DNA of 64,000 bases, taken from positions 16,433 to 80,432 of the forward strand of contig JAJVIO010000035.1 in NCBI GenBank assembly GCA_022071975.1. The letters run 5' to 3'. Shown here piece after piece: positions 36,776 through 44,711 of the stretch. The stretch's first letter is position 1, and every line of letters starts with the position of its first letter. Both the position numbers and the translations under genes were made by a program. The stretch comes from Planctomycetota bacterium. GTDB lineage: Bacteria > Planctomycetota > UBA8742 > UBA2392. The notes beneath the pieces were generated by a model. It searched no databases and was not told where the DNA came from. It worked only from the letters and a program-made list of their open reading frames with translations.

Positions 36776-36803
36776 CCCTGAGCGAGCGTAGCGAGTCGAA
36801 GGG
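36776..36803. repeat. REP-like palindrome upstream of tRNA-Phe
   Basis: CCCTGAGCGAGCG, then TAGCGAGTCGAAGGG. The ends CCCT...AGGG and GCGA/TCGA segments are partly palindromic and resemble the CCCTGAGC...TCGAAGGG repeats common in many bacterial genomes. Its last two bases are the first two of tRNA-Phe. Confidence 0.55.
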
Positions 36804-36877
36804 TCAGGTAGCTCAGTTGGTAGAGCAGCGCATTGAAAATGCGCGGGTCGCCGGTTCAAGTCCGGCCCTGACCACCA
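36802..36877 (+). tRNA. tRNA-Phe(GAA)
   Basis: A 76-nt cloverleaf: acceptor GGTCAGG / CCTGACC, D stem GCTC / GAGC, anticodon stem GCGCA / TGCGC with loop TTGAAAA (anticodon GAA), T stem GCCGG / CCGGC, and an encoded CCA. Confidence 0.97.
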
Positions 36878-36940
36878 TCAAACACGGCCTCCTGCGGGAG
36901 GCCGTGTTTGATAACCGCCGATGCCTTGGCGGTGGCGGAA
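36853..36940 (+). repeat. 88-bp direct repeat, copy 1 (tRNA-Phe 3' end plus hairpins)
   Basis: Identical to 37056-37143 except position 36914. It covers the T arm, acceptor 3' strand and CCA of tRNA-Phe, its terminator hairpin, and a CCGCC...GGCGG palindrome resembling part of the REP around the transposase at 54.6 kb. Confidence 0.95.
36877..36912 (+). terminator. tRNA-Phe terminator hairpin
   Basis: A 16-bp perfect stem with TGCG loop that starts at the last base of the tRNA CCA. Confidence 0.75.
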
Positions 36941-36973
36941 CACCGTCCCCATTGACGCACCCCTTGAACCGAT

Positions 36974-37055
36974 CGGTTGCCTGCGGCAACCGGCCGCTAC
37001 GCTTACGCTCGGCCTATGGGCCGAGCTGCTTCGCTTTCAAACGCAGTGCGTTTGA
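36974..37055 (+). repeat. Structured unit preceding the tRNA-Phe tail copy
   Basis: Hairpin 36974-36992 (CGGTTGCC / GGCAACCG) is followed by a unit at 36993-37054 that aligns with the 56-nt units at 9346-9457. The GC stem here is TCGGCC / GGCCGA instead of CCCGGC / GCCGGG, so changes in one arm are matched by the other. The last hairpin TCAAACGC / GCGTTTGA is conserved exactly. Confidence 0.85.
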
Positions 37056-37143
37056 GGTTCAAGTCCGGCCCTGACCACCATCAAACACGGCCTCCTGCGG
37101 GAGGCCGTGTTTGATAGCCGCCGATGCCTTGGCGGTGGCGGAA
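37056..37143 (+). pseudogene. 88-bp direct repeat, copy 2: duplicated tRNA-Phe tail
   Basis: Copy 2 of the repeat starting at 36853, one mismatch. It carries the T-arm and acceptor end of tRNA-Phe without the 5' half, then the same terminator hairpin. It ends 7 bp before the stop codon of the rhomboid-like gene on the other strand. Confidence 0.92.
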
Positions 37144-37150
37144 TGCGATG

Positions 37151-38044
37151 TCACTGGATGTTGGCTTCTTCCGATTCGCTGGCCTTGAGGCGCTGGCTGG
37201 CGCTGCGCAGGAAGCGATGTTCTTCGGGGTCCAGCGCGTTCAGGCCCTGGGCGCCGATCTTGTCCAGCAGCCGGTCCATGCGCGCCTCGATTTCTTCGCG
37301 CGTCAGCAGGTCGATCTCTTCTACAAAGTACAGGTTGCCGACCTTGCCCTCGCCCTTCAGGCGCACTTCGCGCATCTGCAGCTTCCAGTTCACGACGAAG
37401 CCCACCACCGCGAACACCGGGCCCACCCCCACCGCCGCCAGCAGGCCATCGTAGGACGCATGCGGCAGGAAACCGGCCGTCATCGCCGCCAGCACGACCG
37501 AGGCCATCAGCAACAGCATGCGCAGGTCGTTCTCGGCTTCCACGCGGGACTCCCGACGCTCGAGCTGCACCAGCAGCGAGGTCACGATCAAGAAGGTCGC
37601 GAAAGCCAGGGTGCTGAAGGCGAACTTGCCGGGCAGCGCGGACGCCACGGCGCCGTGCCCCAGCGTGCAGAGCGCAAACGCGAGGAATGTGCGGCGCGTG
37701 CCGTAATGGCCTTCCACCACGGGGCCGCAGGTCATCAAACTGAGCGCGCACACAAAGAACAGCGTCAGGCTGGCCAGGAAATCCAGGCCCTGGAAGCCAG
37801 CACCGGTGGTCAGGTTGCCGGCAATCGGCGCATAGTGCGTCAGCGGAAACAGCAGCCCGCCAACCTGGAAATCATGCAGGTTCAAGGCCAGCCAGCTACC
37901 GAACGGGACGCCCGAAATCTCCCCCACCATCACCATGACCTGCGCGAACACGATCACGGCGCCCAGCGACAGCGACAACGGATGCGCTGTCAGGCGCTCA
38001 ACGATCTGCTCGCGTTTCAGGACGGATGACACCAGGCGGGACAT
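37151..38044 (-). CDS. Rhomboid-like membrane protein with DUF6576-like tail
   Basis: 297 aa from ATG 38044, with about six membrane helices (residues 25-215) arranged as in rhomboid proteins. A cytoplasmic tail includes LDKIGAQGLNALDPEEHRFLRSASQRLK, the motif found at the C-terminus of many bacterial rhomboid-family proteins (DUF6576). I do not see the catalytic G-x-S-G serine motif. The segment where it should be reads ALPGKFAFSTLAF, so it may be an inactive homologue. The expected partner function is membrane protein binding or trafficking. Confidence 0.68.
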   Translation of the reverse strand: MSRLVSSVLKREQIVERLTAHPLSLSLGAVIVFAQVMVMVGEISGVPFGSWLALNLHDFQVGGLLFPLTHYAPIAGNLTTGAGFQGLDFLASLTLFFVCALSLMTCGPVVEGHYGTRRTFLAFALCTLGHGAVASALPGKFAFSTLAFATFLIVTSLLVQLERRESRVEAENDLRMLLLMASVVLAAMTAGFLPHASYDGLLAAVGVGPVFAVVGFVVNWKLQMREVRLKGEGKVGNLYFVEEIDLLTREEIEARMDRLLDKIGAQGLNALDPEEHRFLRSASQRLKASESEEANIQ

Positions 38045-38174
38045 GCAAACACCCTCAGCTCCGATTCGGCCTCGCCCCTGATTGTATCCGGCCGAGAAGC
38101 CTTCAACAACGTCACATCATTGGCAGAGGCGGAAATGACGGGTACATTACGCGGGCCAGTGTCAGGAAAGACGT

Positions 38175-38251
38175 CGGGGCGTAGCTCAGCCTGGTAGAGC
38201 GCCACGTTTGGGACGTGGAAGCCGCTGGTTCAAATCCAGTCGCCCCGACCA
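38175..38251 (+). tRNA. tRNA-Pro(TGG)
   Basis: A 77-nt cloverleaf: acceptor CGGGGCG / CGCCCCG, D stem GCTC / GAGC, anticodon stem CCACG / CGTGG with loop TTTGGGA (anticodon TGG), T stem GCTGG / CCAGT with TTCAAAT loop, and encoded CCA. Its acceptor matches tRNA-Pro(GGG) at 9531. Confidence 0.96.
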
Positions 38252-38288
38252 TGCAAATGGGACCCGCAAGGGTCCCATTTGCATGGTC
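38247..38288 (+). terminator. tRNA-Pro(TGG) hairpin overlapping the mature tRNA end
   Basis: A perfect 19-bp stem with a GCAA loop. Its left arm starts with GACCA, the last acceptor base, discriminator and CCA of the tRNA. Its right end touches the stop codon of the minus-strand gene at 38288. Confidence 0.75.
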
Positions 38289-39214
38289 TAGAACAGTGTG
38301 ATCACGCCCACCCGCACCAGCGCGCCAAGCATGATGGCCGCGCCGGCTACGGCCACCAGCAGCGTACCCAGCATCCGGCGGCCGTCCTTGCCGGGCAAAA
38401 ACGCGCGCCTTGCCGCGCTGCCGATCCCGAACAGCAGCATGCACAACCCGGCCGTGAAGGTCAGCCATGCAGGCAGCTCAGCAATGCCTTCGGGCGTGTT
38501 GCCTTCATCAAGCGGAACGTAACCGGGTGCCGGCGCGACTTTGGGCGGCGTGCTGGCGGGCTGGGGCTCCGGTCTGGGCGGGTTTACGTTCCACTCGAAA
38601 CTCAGTTTGGGGAAGGGCAGGCCGTCCTGGTGGTAGCTGACTTCCGTCAAGCGCCGGCGCGGCTGTTCGCGGGTGTCGAAGGCGATCATCTGCTGCTCCG
38701 GCGTGTGCACTACGCTCTGCTGGCCGCTGAAGATGTACTCCAGGCGATGCGGCCCCGGCGCCAACGGTTGTTTGGGTTCCCACCAGAACACAAATCGATA
38801 GTGAATGCGCACGGTGTCGATGGCCACGCCGTTGGCTAAATCTAACGGCGCGTCGGGCTTATCCAGGTCAGCGAACAGGAAACGTTGAAAGTCGGGCTCA
38901 AAGCTGACGTCCTGCCCATCCACCTTGAAGGTGACGGCAAAGATCAGCCGGTCAATCAACAGGTTATAGCGCTGTTTCAACTCGGCGCTGGTGACCATGC
39001 CGTCGCCGTTGTTGTCGAGCCCCTGGCCGGTGATGCCGCCGCTGATCTCGGTGTAGCTGGCCAGCACGCTGACGTAGCGAAAATCCAGCACGTACTCCAG
39101 ACGCTGGTCGGAAACGATCACTACCTCGCTGGCCAGCTGCGCGTTGTCATCCAAAGGATGCGCGGCCGCAAGCGGGGCCAAAAGAAGCGCAAGGATGAGT
39201 GCAATCAGCCGCAT
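38288..39214 (-). CDS. Exported protein with EF-hand loop and two C-terminal membrane helices
   Basis: 308 aa from ATG 39214. The signal peptide ends at AAAHPLDD. A calcium-binding loop DNNGDGMVTSAE is at about 67-78. A proline-rich segment (PPRPEPQPASTPPKVAPAPG) precedes two membrane helices at about 245-265 and 285-303. The layout, with the N-terminal H-P-L-D-D and a beta domain before helices, recalls the periplasmic part of HupE/UreJ-like or nickel/cobalt transport accessory proteins. The family is not certain. Confidence 0.65.
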   Translation of the reverse strand: MRLIALILALLLAPLAAAHPLDDNAQLASEVVIVSDQRLEYVLDFRYVSVLASYTEISGGITGQGLDNNGDGMVTSAELKQRYNLLIDRLIFAVTFKVDGQDVSFEPDFQRFLFADLDKPDAPLDLANGVAIDTVRIHYRFVFWWEPKQPLAPGPHRLEYIFSGQQSVVHTPEQQMIAFDTREQPRRRLTEVSYHQDGLPFPKLSFEWNVNPPRPEPQPASTPPKVAPAPGYVPLDEGNTPEGIAELPAWLTFTAGLCMLLFGIGSAARRAFLPGKDGRRMLGTLLVAVAGAAIMLGALVRVGVITLF

Positions 39215-39233
39215 GGAGGCAGCATACAGGCGC

Positions 39234-39296
39234 CAGTCGGCAGGCGGCAGGCCGTATGACCCCTACAACCTACAACCTGAAACCTATAACCTGTGC
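39234..39296. repeat. Nine heptamers in register
   Basis: Nine consecutive 7-bp units: three of the form CAGNCNG, then TATGACC, then CCTACAA twice, CCTGAAA, CCTATAA and CCTGTGC. The unit changes inside the array but the 7-bp register is kept. It ends 3 bp before the hemB start codon. Confidence 0.78.
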
Positions 39297-39299
39297 TCC

Positions 39300-40277
39300 A
39301 TGAGTGACCTCGACCTTCCCATCCGGCCGCGCCGCAACCGCCGCAGTGAGGCGATCCGCGGCCTGGTGCGCGAAACGCGCCTTTCGCCCCAGCAGCTGAT
39401 CTACCCGCTGTTCCTGCATGAGGACAAGGGCGACACCCCGCTGGAATCGCTGCCCGGCCAGACGCGCTGGGGGCTCGACGGCCTGGTGCGCGAGGTCGAG
39501 CGCGCCCACAAGCTGGGCATCAACGCCGTGGTGCTGTTCCCCAAGGTGCCCGAAACGAAGAAAAACCCCAGCGGCGACGAAAGCTGGAACGACAAGGGCC
39601 TGATTCCCCGCGCCATCCGCGCCATCAAGGAAAGCGTGCCCGGCGTGGCCGTGATCACCGACGTGGCCCTCGACCCCTACAACAGCGACGGCCACGACGG
39701 CATCGTGCGCGGTGGCGTGATCGTCAACGACGAAACCGTCGACGTGCTGTGCAAACAGGCCCTCTGCCAGGCCCGCGCCGGCGCCGACATCGTGGCGCCT
39801 TCCGACATGATGGACGGCCGCGTGGGAGCCATCCGCGCGGCGCTTGATGCCGAGGGTTTCAGCGACGTCGCGATCCTTGCCTACACGGCCAAGTATGCCA
39901 GCGCCTACTACGGGCCGTTCCGCGGCGCGCTGGATTCCGCGCCCAAGGCCGGCGACAAGAAAACCTACCAGATGGACCCGGCCAACGCCCGCGAGGCCCT
40001 GCGCGAGGCCGCGCTGGATGAAGACGAAGGCGCGGACATGCTGATGGTGAAGCCGGCCGGGCCGTATCTGGATGTGATCGCAGCCCTGCGCGATTTCAGC
40101 CCCCTGCCGATCGCGGCCTACCAGGTCAGCGGCGAATACCTGATGATCAAGGCCGCGGCGCAGAGCGGCTGGCTGAACGAGCGAGCGGTGGTGCTGGAGA
40201 GCCTGACCGGCATCGCACGCGCGGGCGCGGACATGATCCTGACCTATTTCGCGGCCCAGGCGGCCGAGTGGCTGTGA
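39300..40277 (+). CDS. hemB: Delta-aminolevulinic acid dehydratase (porphobilinogen synthase)
   Basis: 325 aa from ATG 39300. It joins two 5-aminolevulinate molecules in haem and corrin synthesis. The two Schiff-base lysines are in [15 protein letters not shown] and [11 protein letters not shown]. The metal site reads [14 protein letters not shown]. It has aspartate and alanine where zinc enzymes have cysteines, so it is the magnesium-type enzyme without the catalytic zinc. yidD follows with a 1-nt overlap. The start codon is separated from the heptamer array by only 3 bp, so no clear ribosome site is seen. Confidence 0.97.
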   Translation: MSDLDLPIRPRRNRRSEAIRGLVRETRLSPQQLIYPLFLHEDKGDTPLESLPGQTRWGLDGLVREVERAHKLGINAVVLFPKVPETKKNPSGDESWNDKGLIPRAIRAIKESVPGVAVITDVALDPYNSDGHDGIVRGGVIVNDETVDVLCKQALCQARAGADIVAPSDMMDGRVGAIRAALDAEGFSDVAILAYTAKYASAYYGPFRGALDSAPKAGDKKTYQMDPANAREALREAALDEDEGADMLMVKPAGPYLDVIAALRDFSPLPIAAYQVSGEYLMIKAAAQSGWLNERAVVLESLTGIARAGADMILTYFAAQAAEWL

Positions 40278-40654
40278 TGGACTTCAAGCTTGACGAGTCA
40301 AGATCACCGCTGCAGCGAGCCTGGGAGGCGCGCAAGCTGCCGCTGCTGGCGCCGATCTGGTTCTACAAGCGGGCAATCAGCCCGTTGCTGCCGCCGGCCT
40401 GCCGCCACTACCCCACCTGCAGCGAATACGCCTTCACGGCGATCCGCCAGAAAGGCGTGCTGAAGGGCAGCGTGATGGCCACCTGGCGCGTGCTGCGCTG
40501 CAACCCCTGGGGCACGTCAGGTTACGACCCGGTGGAGGCCTTCCGCTGGCCGTGGCAATCAGAGGTCAGAGACCAGAGTTCAGAGGGCAGGGAAACGCCC
40601 GAACACACCGAAGAGGCGCCCCTGGCTTCGACGACATCACCCAACGGAAGCTGA
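40277..40654 (+). CDS. yidD: Membrane protein insertion efficiency factor YidD
   Basis: 125 aa from ATG 40277, overlapping the hemB TGA by one base. Core signatures: [29 protein letters not shown] and [16 protein letters not shown], with the three conserved cysteines. The protein sits at the inner membrane and assists YidC/SecY insertion. The last 35 residues (after [10 protein letters not shown]) are encoded by heptamer repeats (NNNCAGA) and are unlikely to matter. rnpA, rpmH and yidC, its usual neighbours, are absent. Confidence 0.93.
   Translation: MDFKLDESRSPLQRAWEARKLPLLAPIWFYKRAISPLLPPACRHYPTCSEYAFTAIRQKGVLKGSVMATWRVLRCNPWGTSGYDPVEAFRWPWQSEVRDQSSEGRETPEHTEEAPLASTTSPNGS
40557..40591. 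repeat. Degenerate heptamer array (NNNCAGA) inside yidD
   Basis: Five units of seven bases, four ending CAGA and the last ending CAGG. They are translated as the C-terminal tail of YidD. Confidence 0.8.
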
Positions 40655-40660
40655 TCAGGT

Positions 40661-43600
40661 TCAGTCATCCGCAGCCAGCCGGTCGCGCAGGGCGTGCATG
40701 CGATCCAGCAGCGCGCGGTCTTCAACGTCTTCTTCGGGCTTTGATGCCGCCAGGCGGTCCAGCACCTCGCGCGCTTCGCTGCGTTCACCCAACGCGGCGA
40801 GACATTCCGCCATGGCCAGGCGAGCGCCTCGCGCGCGGCCGGCGCCCATCTGGTCCAGTACCTCGATCGCGCCTCGCAGGCGCGTGACCGCCTCATGCAT
40901 CAGCCCGCTGTCGCCGCTCCTGATCGCGCGCTCGGCCTGGGCCGCGCCCAGGTCGCCGGAGCGCTCGGCCACCATGTAGCGATCCCCCACCTGCTCGGCC
41001 AGTGCGATCACCTTTTTCAGGCCTTCCTCGAATTCCTGCTGCTGTCCCATCTCGCGCTTGACCAGCATCAGCTGCGTCAAGTGCGTCGCCTGCCCGCGCA
41101 GGTTGCCGGTCTCGGCGTCGATCTCCAGCGCCTGCTGCGCCAGTTCCTGCGCCTTCTCGAAATCCTTGCGTTTGCCGGCCACTTCGGCCAGCGCGCCGAG
41201 CGCGCCGGCCGTCACCTCGCGCAGGCCGTTCTCGCGCCCGATGTTCAGCGCGCGGGTCAGCTTGCGCTCGGCCTCGTCGTATTCGCCGCGCAGCTCATGG
41301 ATGCCGCCGATGTTCACCAGCCAGTAGGCTTCGGCAAGCTGGTGCTCCTGGGCCTGCATCAGCTCAAGCGCGCGGTTGAAGTAGCCCAGCGCGGTCTCGG
41401 GCTCGCCCTTCATGTTGTAGACCACGCCGATGTTGCCGGTGACCTGCCCGGCGAGCACCGGGTCGCCCAGGTCTTCCGCCACCCGCAGGGCTTCCAGGTA
41501 GTACTCGAGGCCGCGGTTCATGTCGCCGGTCATCAGCGAGGCGTTGCCCAGGCCCGCGCAGATGCGCCCGCGCTGCAGGGGCGCCAGGTCGCCGCGTTTC
41601 TGCAGCTCGAGCAGCAGCTCTTTCCTCACTTTGCCGTTGCCGCGGTTCTGGTAGGTCTGCCCCAGCGCGAGGATCGCCTCGATGTACAGCGATGACTCCT
41701 TCGGCACATTGGCGAGGATCCTCTCCGCGCCCGCGGGGTCCGTGTGCACCAGCGCCATGGCGTGGGCGATGTGCAGGCGCTGCTTGAGCTCACCTTCGGG
41801 GCAGTGGTCGGCGGCGTTCTTCAACAGCTCGCGCGCGGCCTTGGGCGAGCCCATGCGCTGCAGCATCGGCCCGGCGATCAGCGCCGCGTGGCAGGCGTGC
41901 TCGTCGCGGCCGCGGGCGATTTCGGCCAGGGCTTCCAGCTCGAGCTGCAGGCGCAGACGGGACTCGTCGGTGCCGGTTCGCTTGTGCCAGTCGCGGGCGT
42001 AGTCGGTCAGCGCCTTGCGCCAGCGCGCCTCAGTTGCTTCCGCGCGCCCCCGCTCGTGCAGTTGCTCAAGGGCGAAGGCGCGCACGGACTCGAACATGTT
42101 GAAGCGCCGCTCGCCGCCCAGGCGGGCCAGCTCGGTGCTGTCCAGCAGGCTCTTGTCGTGCAGGCTTTCCACCACGTCCATCACCATCGGCGCGTCGGGC
42201 AACGCTGCCAGGTCCACCACCTGCTCGGCCAGCTCGAGGAAAAACCCGCCCCGGCACACTGCCAGCTGCGCGAGGGTTTCGCGCTCGGGCTCATCCAGCA
42301 GTTCCCAGCTCCATTCCAGGGCGCCGCGCAGGGTGGACTGGCGGGCGTTGGTGCCGCGCTGGTCGCGCAGCAGGGCGAAGCGCTGGTTCAGGCGCTCGAC
42401 CATCTTCTGGGGCGAGAGCACCTTGGCGCGCGCGGCCGCCAGCTCGATCGCGAGCGGAATCCCGTCCAGCCGCACGCACAGCTGGCCGACGGCGTCGGCG
42501 TTTTCCTTCGTGAGTTCAAAACGCGGGTCGCGCTCGCGGGCGCGCGCCACGAACAGCTCTACGCTGGGCATCTTGGCCAGGGCGCGCAGGGTGGGCTCGT
42601 CCACCGGCTCGATGCGCGCGGTCTTTTTGCGCACGGGCACACGCAAGGGTCGCAGGGCGACGGCCCGCTCGCCGGGCAGCCCCAGCGCCCCGCGGCTGGT
42701 GGCCAGCACCACCACCCCCGGCGCCAGCGCGCGCCACTGCGCGACCAGCTCGTTCACGGCCAGCCGGCACTGGTCGGCGTTGTCCAGGATCAGCAGCAGG
42801 CGCCCGCCGCGCGTGCGGGTGCGGCCCTGCAGCGCCAGCCCCACGCGCTCAGCGCCGTCGGCACTTGACAGGTCAACGCCCAACGCGGCGCCCACCTGCT
42901 TGCAGACGCCCTCGGCGTCTTCCACTTCGCCCAGGTCCGCCAGCCAGGCGCCGGCCGGGTAGGCGCCCAGGGCCAGGCTGGCGGCGCCCAACGCCACGCG
43001 CGTCTTGCCGATGCCGGCCATGCCGGTCACCGTCACCACCCCGGTGTCGGCATCGGTCAGCAGCTCCAGCAACTCAGAGACTTCCTGCTCACGCCCGACC
43101 AGGCTGGTGGCGTGTGCGGGCAGGTTGGTTTCCGGCGCGCCGTGCGCCGACTGCAGCGGCGCGCGCTCGCCCTCAAACGCAACCGGGCGAAACACCACCA
43201 GCGCCTCGTCGTCGTTCTGGGCGGCGCCCTCGCGGAACGCGTCCACGCTGGTCAGCAGCCGCTGCAGCACCGCGTCGGCGGCGGTGTCCTGCAGGCCCGC
43301 CAGCGCCTCGTGCATGCGGGCGTTGGTCCACATCTCGCGGCGCGGGTTCTCGGCCTCGGTCAGTCCGTCGGTGTAAATCACCACCACGTCGCCGCTGCCC
43401 AGCGTCAGGTTGTGCTCGTCCAGCCGCTCTGCCAGCGCGGTTGAGGGCATCACGCCCAGCACCGTGCCGGCCGGGGCGTGCAGCTCGGGCTTCGGCGCGC
43501 CCGCGCGCACGACCAGCAGCGGGTTGTGTCCGGCGCGCGCGAAGGTGAACGCGTTGTCGCGGATGTCCAGCACGCCATAGAACACGCTGACGAACATGCC

Positions 43601-43921
43601 GCGCGGGATTTCGCGCGCCAGGCTCTCGTTGGCCGCCAGCAGCGCCTCGCGCGGGCTCAGGCAGCCGCGCCCGCACAGCTGCAGGGTCTTCTTGGCGGCC
43701 GCCATCACCAGCGCCGCCGCAGTCCCGTGGCCGGAAACGTCGGCCATCACGAAGCCCAGCCGCCACTGGTCCACGGTGACGAAATCGTAGAAATCGCCGC
43801 CCACGTGCTCGCAGGCGCGGTAGCTCGCGGCGATCTCCAGCCCCGGCACGCTGGGTGCGGGCGGAAGCATTGCGGCCTGCACGCTGCGGGCGCGTTCGAG
43901 TTCTTTGCCGTGGTTGGCCAA
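40661..43921 (-). CDS. PP2C (RsbU/SpoIIE) phosphatase fused to STAND ATPase and TPR domains
   Basis: 1086 aa from TTG 43921 with CGGAG upstream. Residues 1-250 form an SpoIIE-type PP2C phosphatase with metal-site aspartates in GGDFYDF (41-47), D61 (ADVSGHG), D185 (YTDGLTEA) and D237/D238. A STAND/NB-ARC ATPase follows (about 270-640) with Walker A GMAGIGKT at 300-307, Walker B LLLILDN at 375-381 and a winged-helix region. The rest (about 690-1070) is a TPR array, e.g. GNIGVVYNMKGEPETALGYFNRALEL. RsbU-like phosphatases switch sigma-factor regulators; here an ATPase sensor and protein-binding repeats appear to control the phosphatase. The adjoining gene set does not reveal a partner. Confidence 0.9.
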   Translation of the reverse strand: MANHGKELERARSVQAAMLPPAPSVPGLEIAASYRACEHVGGDFYDFVTVDQWRLGFVMADVSGHGTAAALVMAAAKKTLQLCGRGCLSPREALLAANESLAREIPRGMFVSVFYGVLDIRDNAFTFARAGHNPLLVVRAGAPKPELHAPAGTVLGVMPSTALAERLDEHNLTLGSGDVVVIYTDGLTEAENPRREMWTNARMHEALAGLQDTAADAVLQRLLTSVDAFREGAAQNDDEALVVFRPVAFEGERAPLQSAHGAPETNLPAHATSLVGREQEVSELLELLTDADTGVVTVTGMAGIGKTRVALGAASLALGAYPAGAWLADLGEVEDAEGVCKQVGAALGVDLSSADGAERVGLALQGRTRTRGGRLLLILDNADQCRLAVNELVAQWRALAPGVVVLATSRGALGLPGERAVALRPLRVPVRKKTARIEPVDEPTLRALAKMPSVELFVARARERDPRFELTKENADAVGQLCVRLDGIPLAIELAAARAKVLSPQKMVERLNQRFALLRDQRGTNARQSTLRGALEWSWELLDEPERETLAQLAVCRGGFFLELAEQVVDLAALPDAPMVMDVVESLHDKSLLDSTELARLGGERRFNMFESVRAFALEQLHERGRAEATEARWRKALTDYARDWHKRTGTDESRLRLQLELEALAEIARGRDEHACHAALIAGPMLQRMGSPKAARELLKNAADHCPEGELKQRLHIAHAMALVHTDPAGAERILANVPKESSLYIEAILALGQTYQNRGNGKVRKELLLELQKRGDLAPLQRGRICAGLGNASLMTGDMNRGLEYYLEALRVAEDLGDPVLAGQVTGNIGVVYNMKGEPETALGYFNRALELMQAQEHQLAEAYWLVNIGGIHELRGEYDEAERKLTRALNIGRENGLREVTAGALGALAEVAGKRKDFEKAQELAQQALEIDAETGNLRGQATHLTQLMLVKREMGQQQEFEEGLKKVIALAEQVGDRYMVAERSGDLGAAQAERAIRSGDSGLMHEAVTRLRGAIEVLDQMGAGRARGARLAMAECLAALGERSEAREVLDRLAASKPEEDVEDRALLDRMHALRDRLAADD

Positions 43922-44082
43922 GCGGGTCTCCGGGTGCAGCTTAGCAGCCTGTGACTACATGCAAACTCCCGCGAGCGTATTCCGCCGGCCGTGCACAGAA
44001 GAAACCCTGACCGAAACTTTTCCCGGCATGCGGGGTTGGATGTTTCGAAGGGGCGGCATTCCAATTCGAGTGAGGAAACATC

Positions 44083-44469
44083 ATGAGATACGCATGGATA
44101 CTGGGCCTGGTGCTGGCCGTGGTGGTGGGCGCCACAAGCCTTTCGGCCAAGGCGCCGCAGCGCGAACCCCAGCGTAAACAGGGCGAGAAGCAGGCCGGCA
44201 AGAAACACCACAAGCAAGCACGAAAGGGCAAGGCCGACCAGCGCGGTGAACAGAAGGCCCGCAAGGGCAAGCACAAGGGCAAAGCCGATAAGGGCAAAGC
44301 TCGCGCCCGCAACGGCAAGCACAAAGGCAAGGCCGGCAAAGACAAGGGCCGCGCAGGTAAGGGCAAAGGCCGCGCAGGTAAGGGCAAGCCGCAGGGCAGG
44401 GCCGGCAAACACAAGGGCAAGCGCGGCAAGGGCCATGGCAAGAATCACGGCCGTAAGGGCCGCCGCTAG
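44083..44469 (+). CDS. Secreted lysine/glycine-rich repetitive protein
   Basis: 128 aa from ATG 44083 with GAGGAAA upstream. The signal peptide ends at SLSAKAP (about residue 24). The mature part is nearly all Lys, Gly, Arg, Ala and His in short repeats such as GKHKGKA and GRAGKGK, with no hydrophobic core, so it is probably disordered and extremely basic. It could bind polyanions (DNA, polysaccharide, polyphosphate, lipopolysaccharide). It lies alone between the phosphatase fusion and the repeats at 44529-44710. Confidence 0.78.
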   Translation: MRYAWILGLVLAVVVGATSLSAKAPQREPQRKQGEKQAGKKHHKQARKGKADQRGEQKARKGKHKGKADKGKARARNGKHKGKAGKDKGRAGKGKGRAGKGKPQGRAGKHKGKRGKGHGKNHGRKGRR

Positions 44470-44528
44470 ATCGCTACCGCACGCAGCATGGGTAGCGCCT
44501 TTCGCACCGCGGCCTTGCGAACAGCAGG

Positions 44529-44602
44529 AACCACGGGTGAACACAGGTAAACACGGAGTATCTGCGAATCTGTCCGTGTGCACTCGTGTTGACCCGTGGT
44601 TT
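44529..44602. repeat. Imperfect inverted repeat with 10-bp internal period
   Basis: Left arm 44529-44557 and right arm 44573-44602 pair with few mismatches. Each arm is made of three units about 10 bp apart containing CACGG or CACAGG (left) and CGTGT or CGTGG (right). Confidence 0.65.
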
Positions 44603-44676
44603 CATCTCCCCGGCCGTGCGAGGTGCTCTCAGTCAGGCTGCGTTTCAAACGATTCTGAAGACACCGTCCTCCGACG

Positions 44677-44710
44677 TGACAACGGGCGATCCTTGGATCG
44701 CCTGTTGTCA
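44677..44710. terminator. 16-bp hairpin downstream of radical SAM gene
   Basis: TGACAACGGGCGATCC pairs with GGATCGCCTGTTGTCA (one G-T mismatch) across a TT turn, directly after the minus-strand radical SAM stop. No U-tract is visible. Confidence 0.5.
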
Positions 44711-44711
44711 T

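Noticed and set aside
36481..37074. 197-codon frame crossing tRNA-Phe
   Set aside because: It runs through a tRNA gene and repeat units and overlaps the thiolase start on the other strand.
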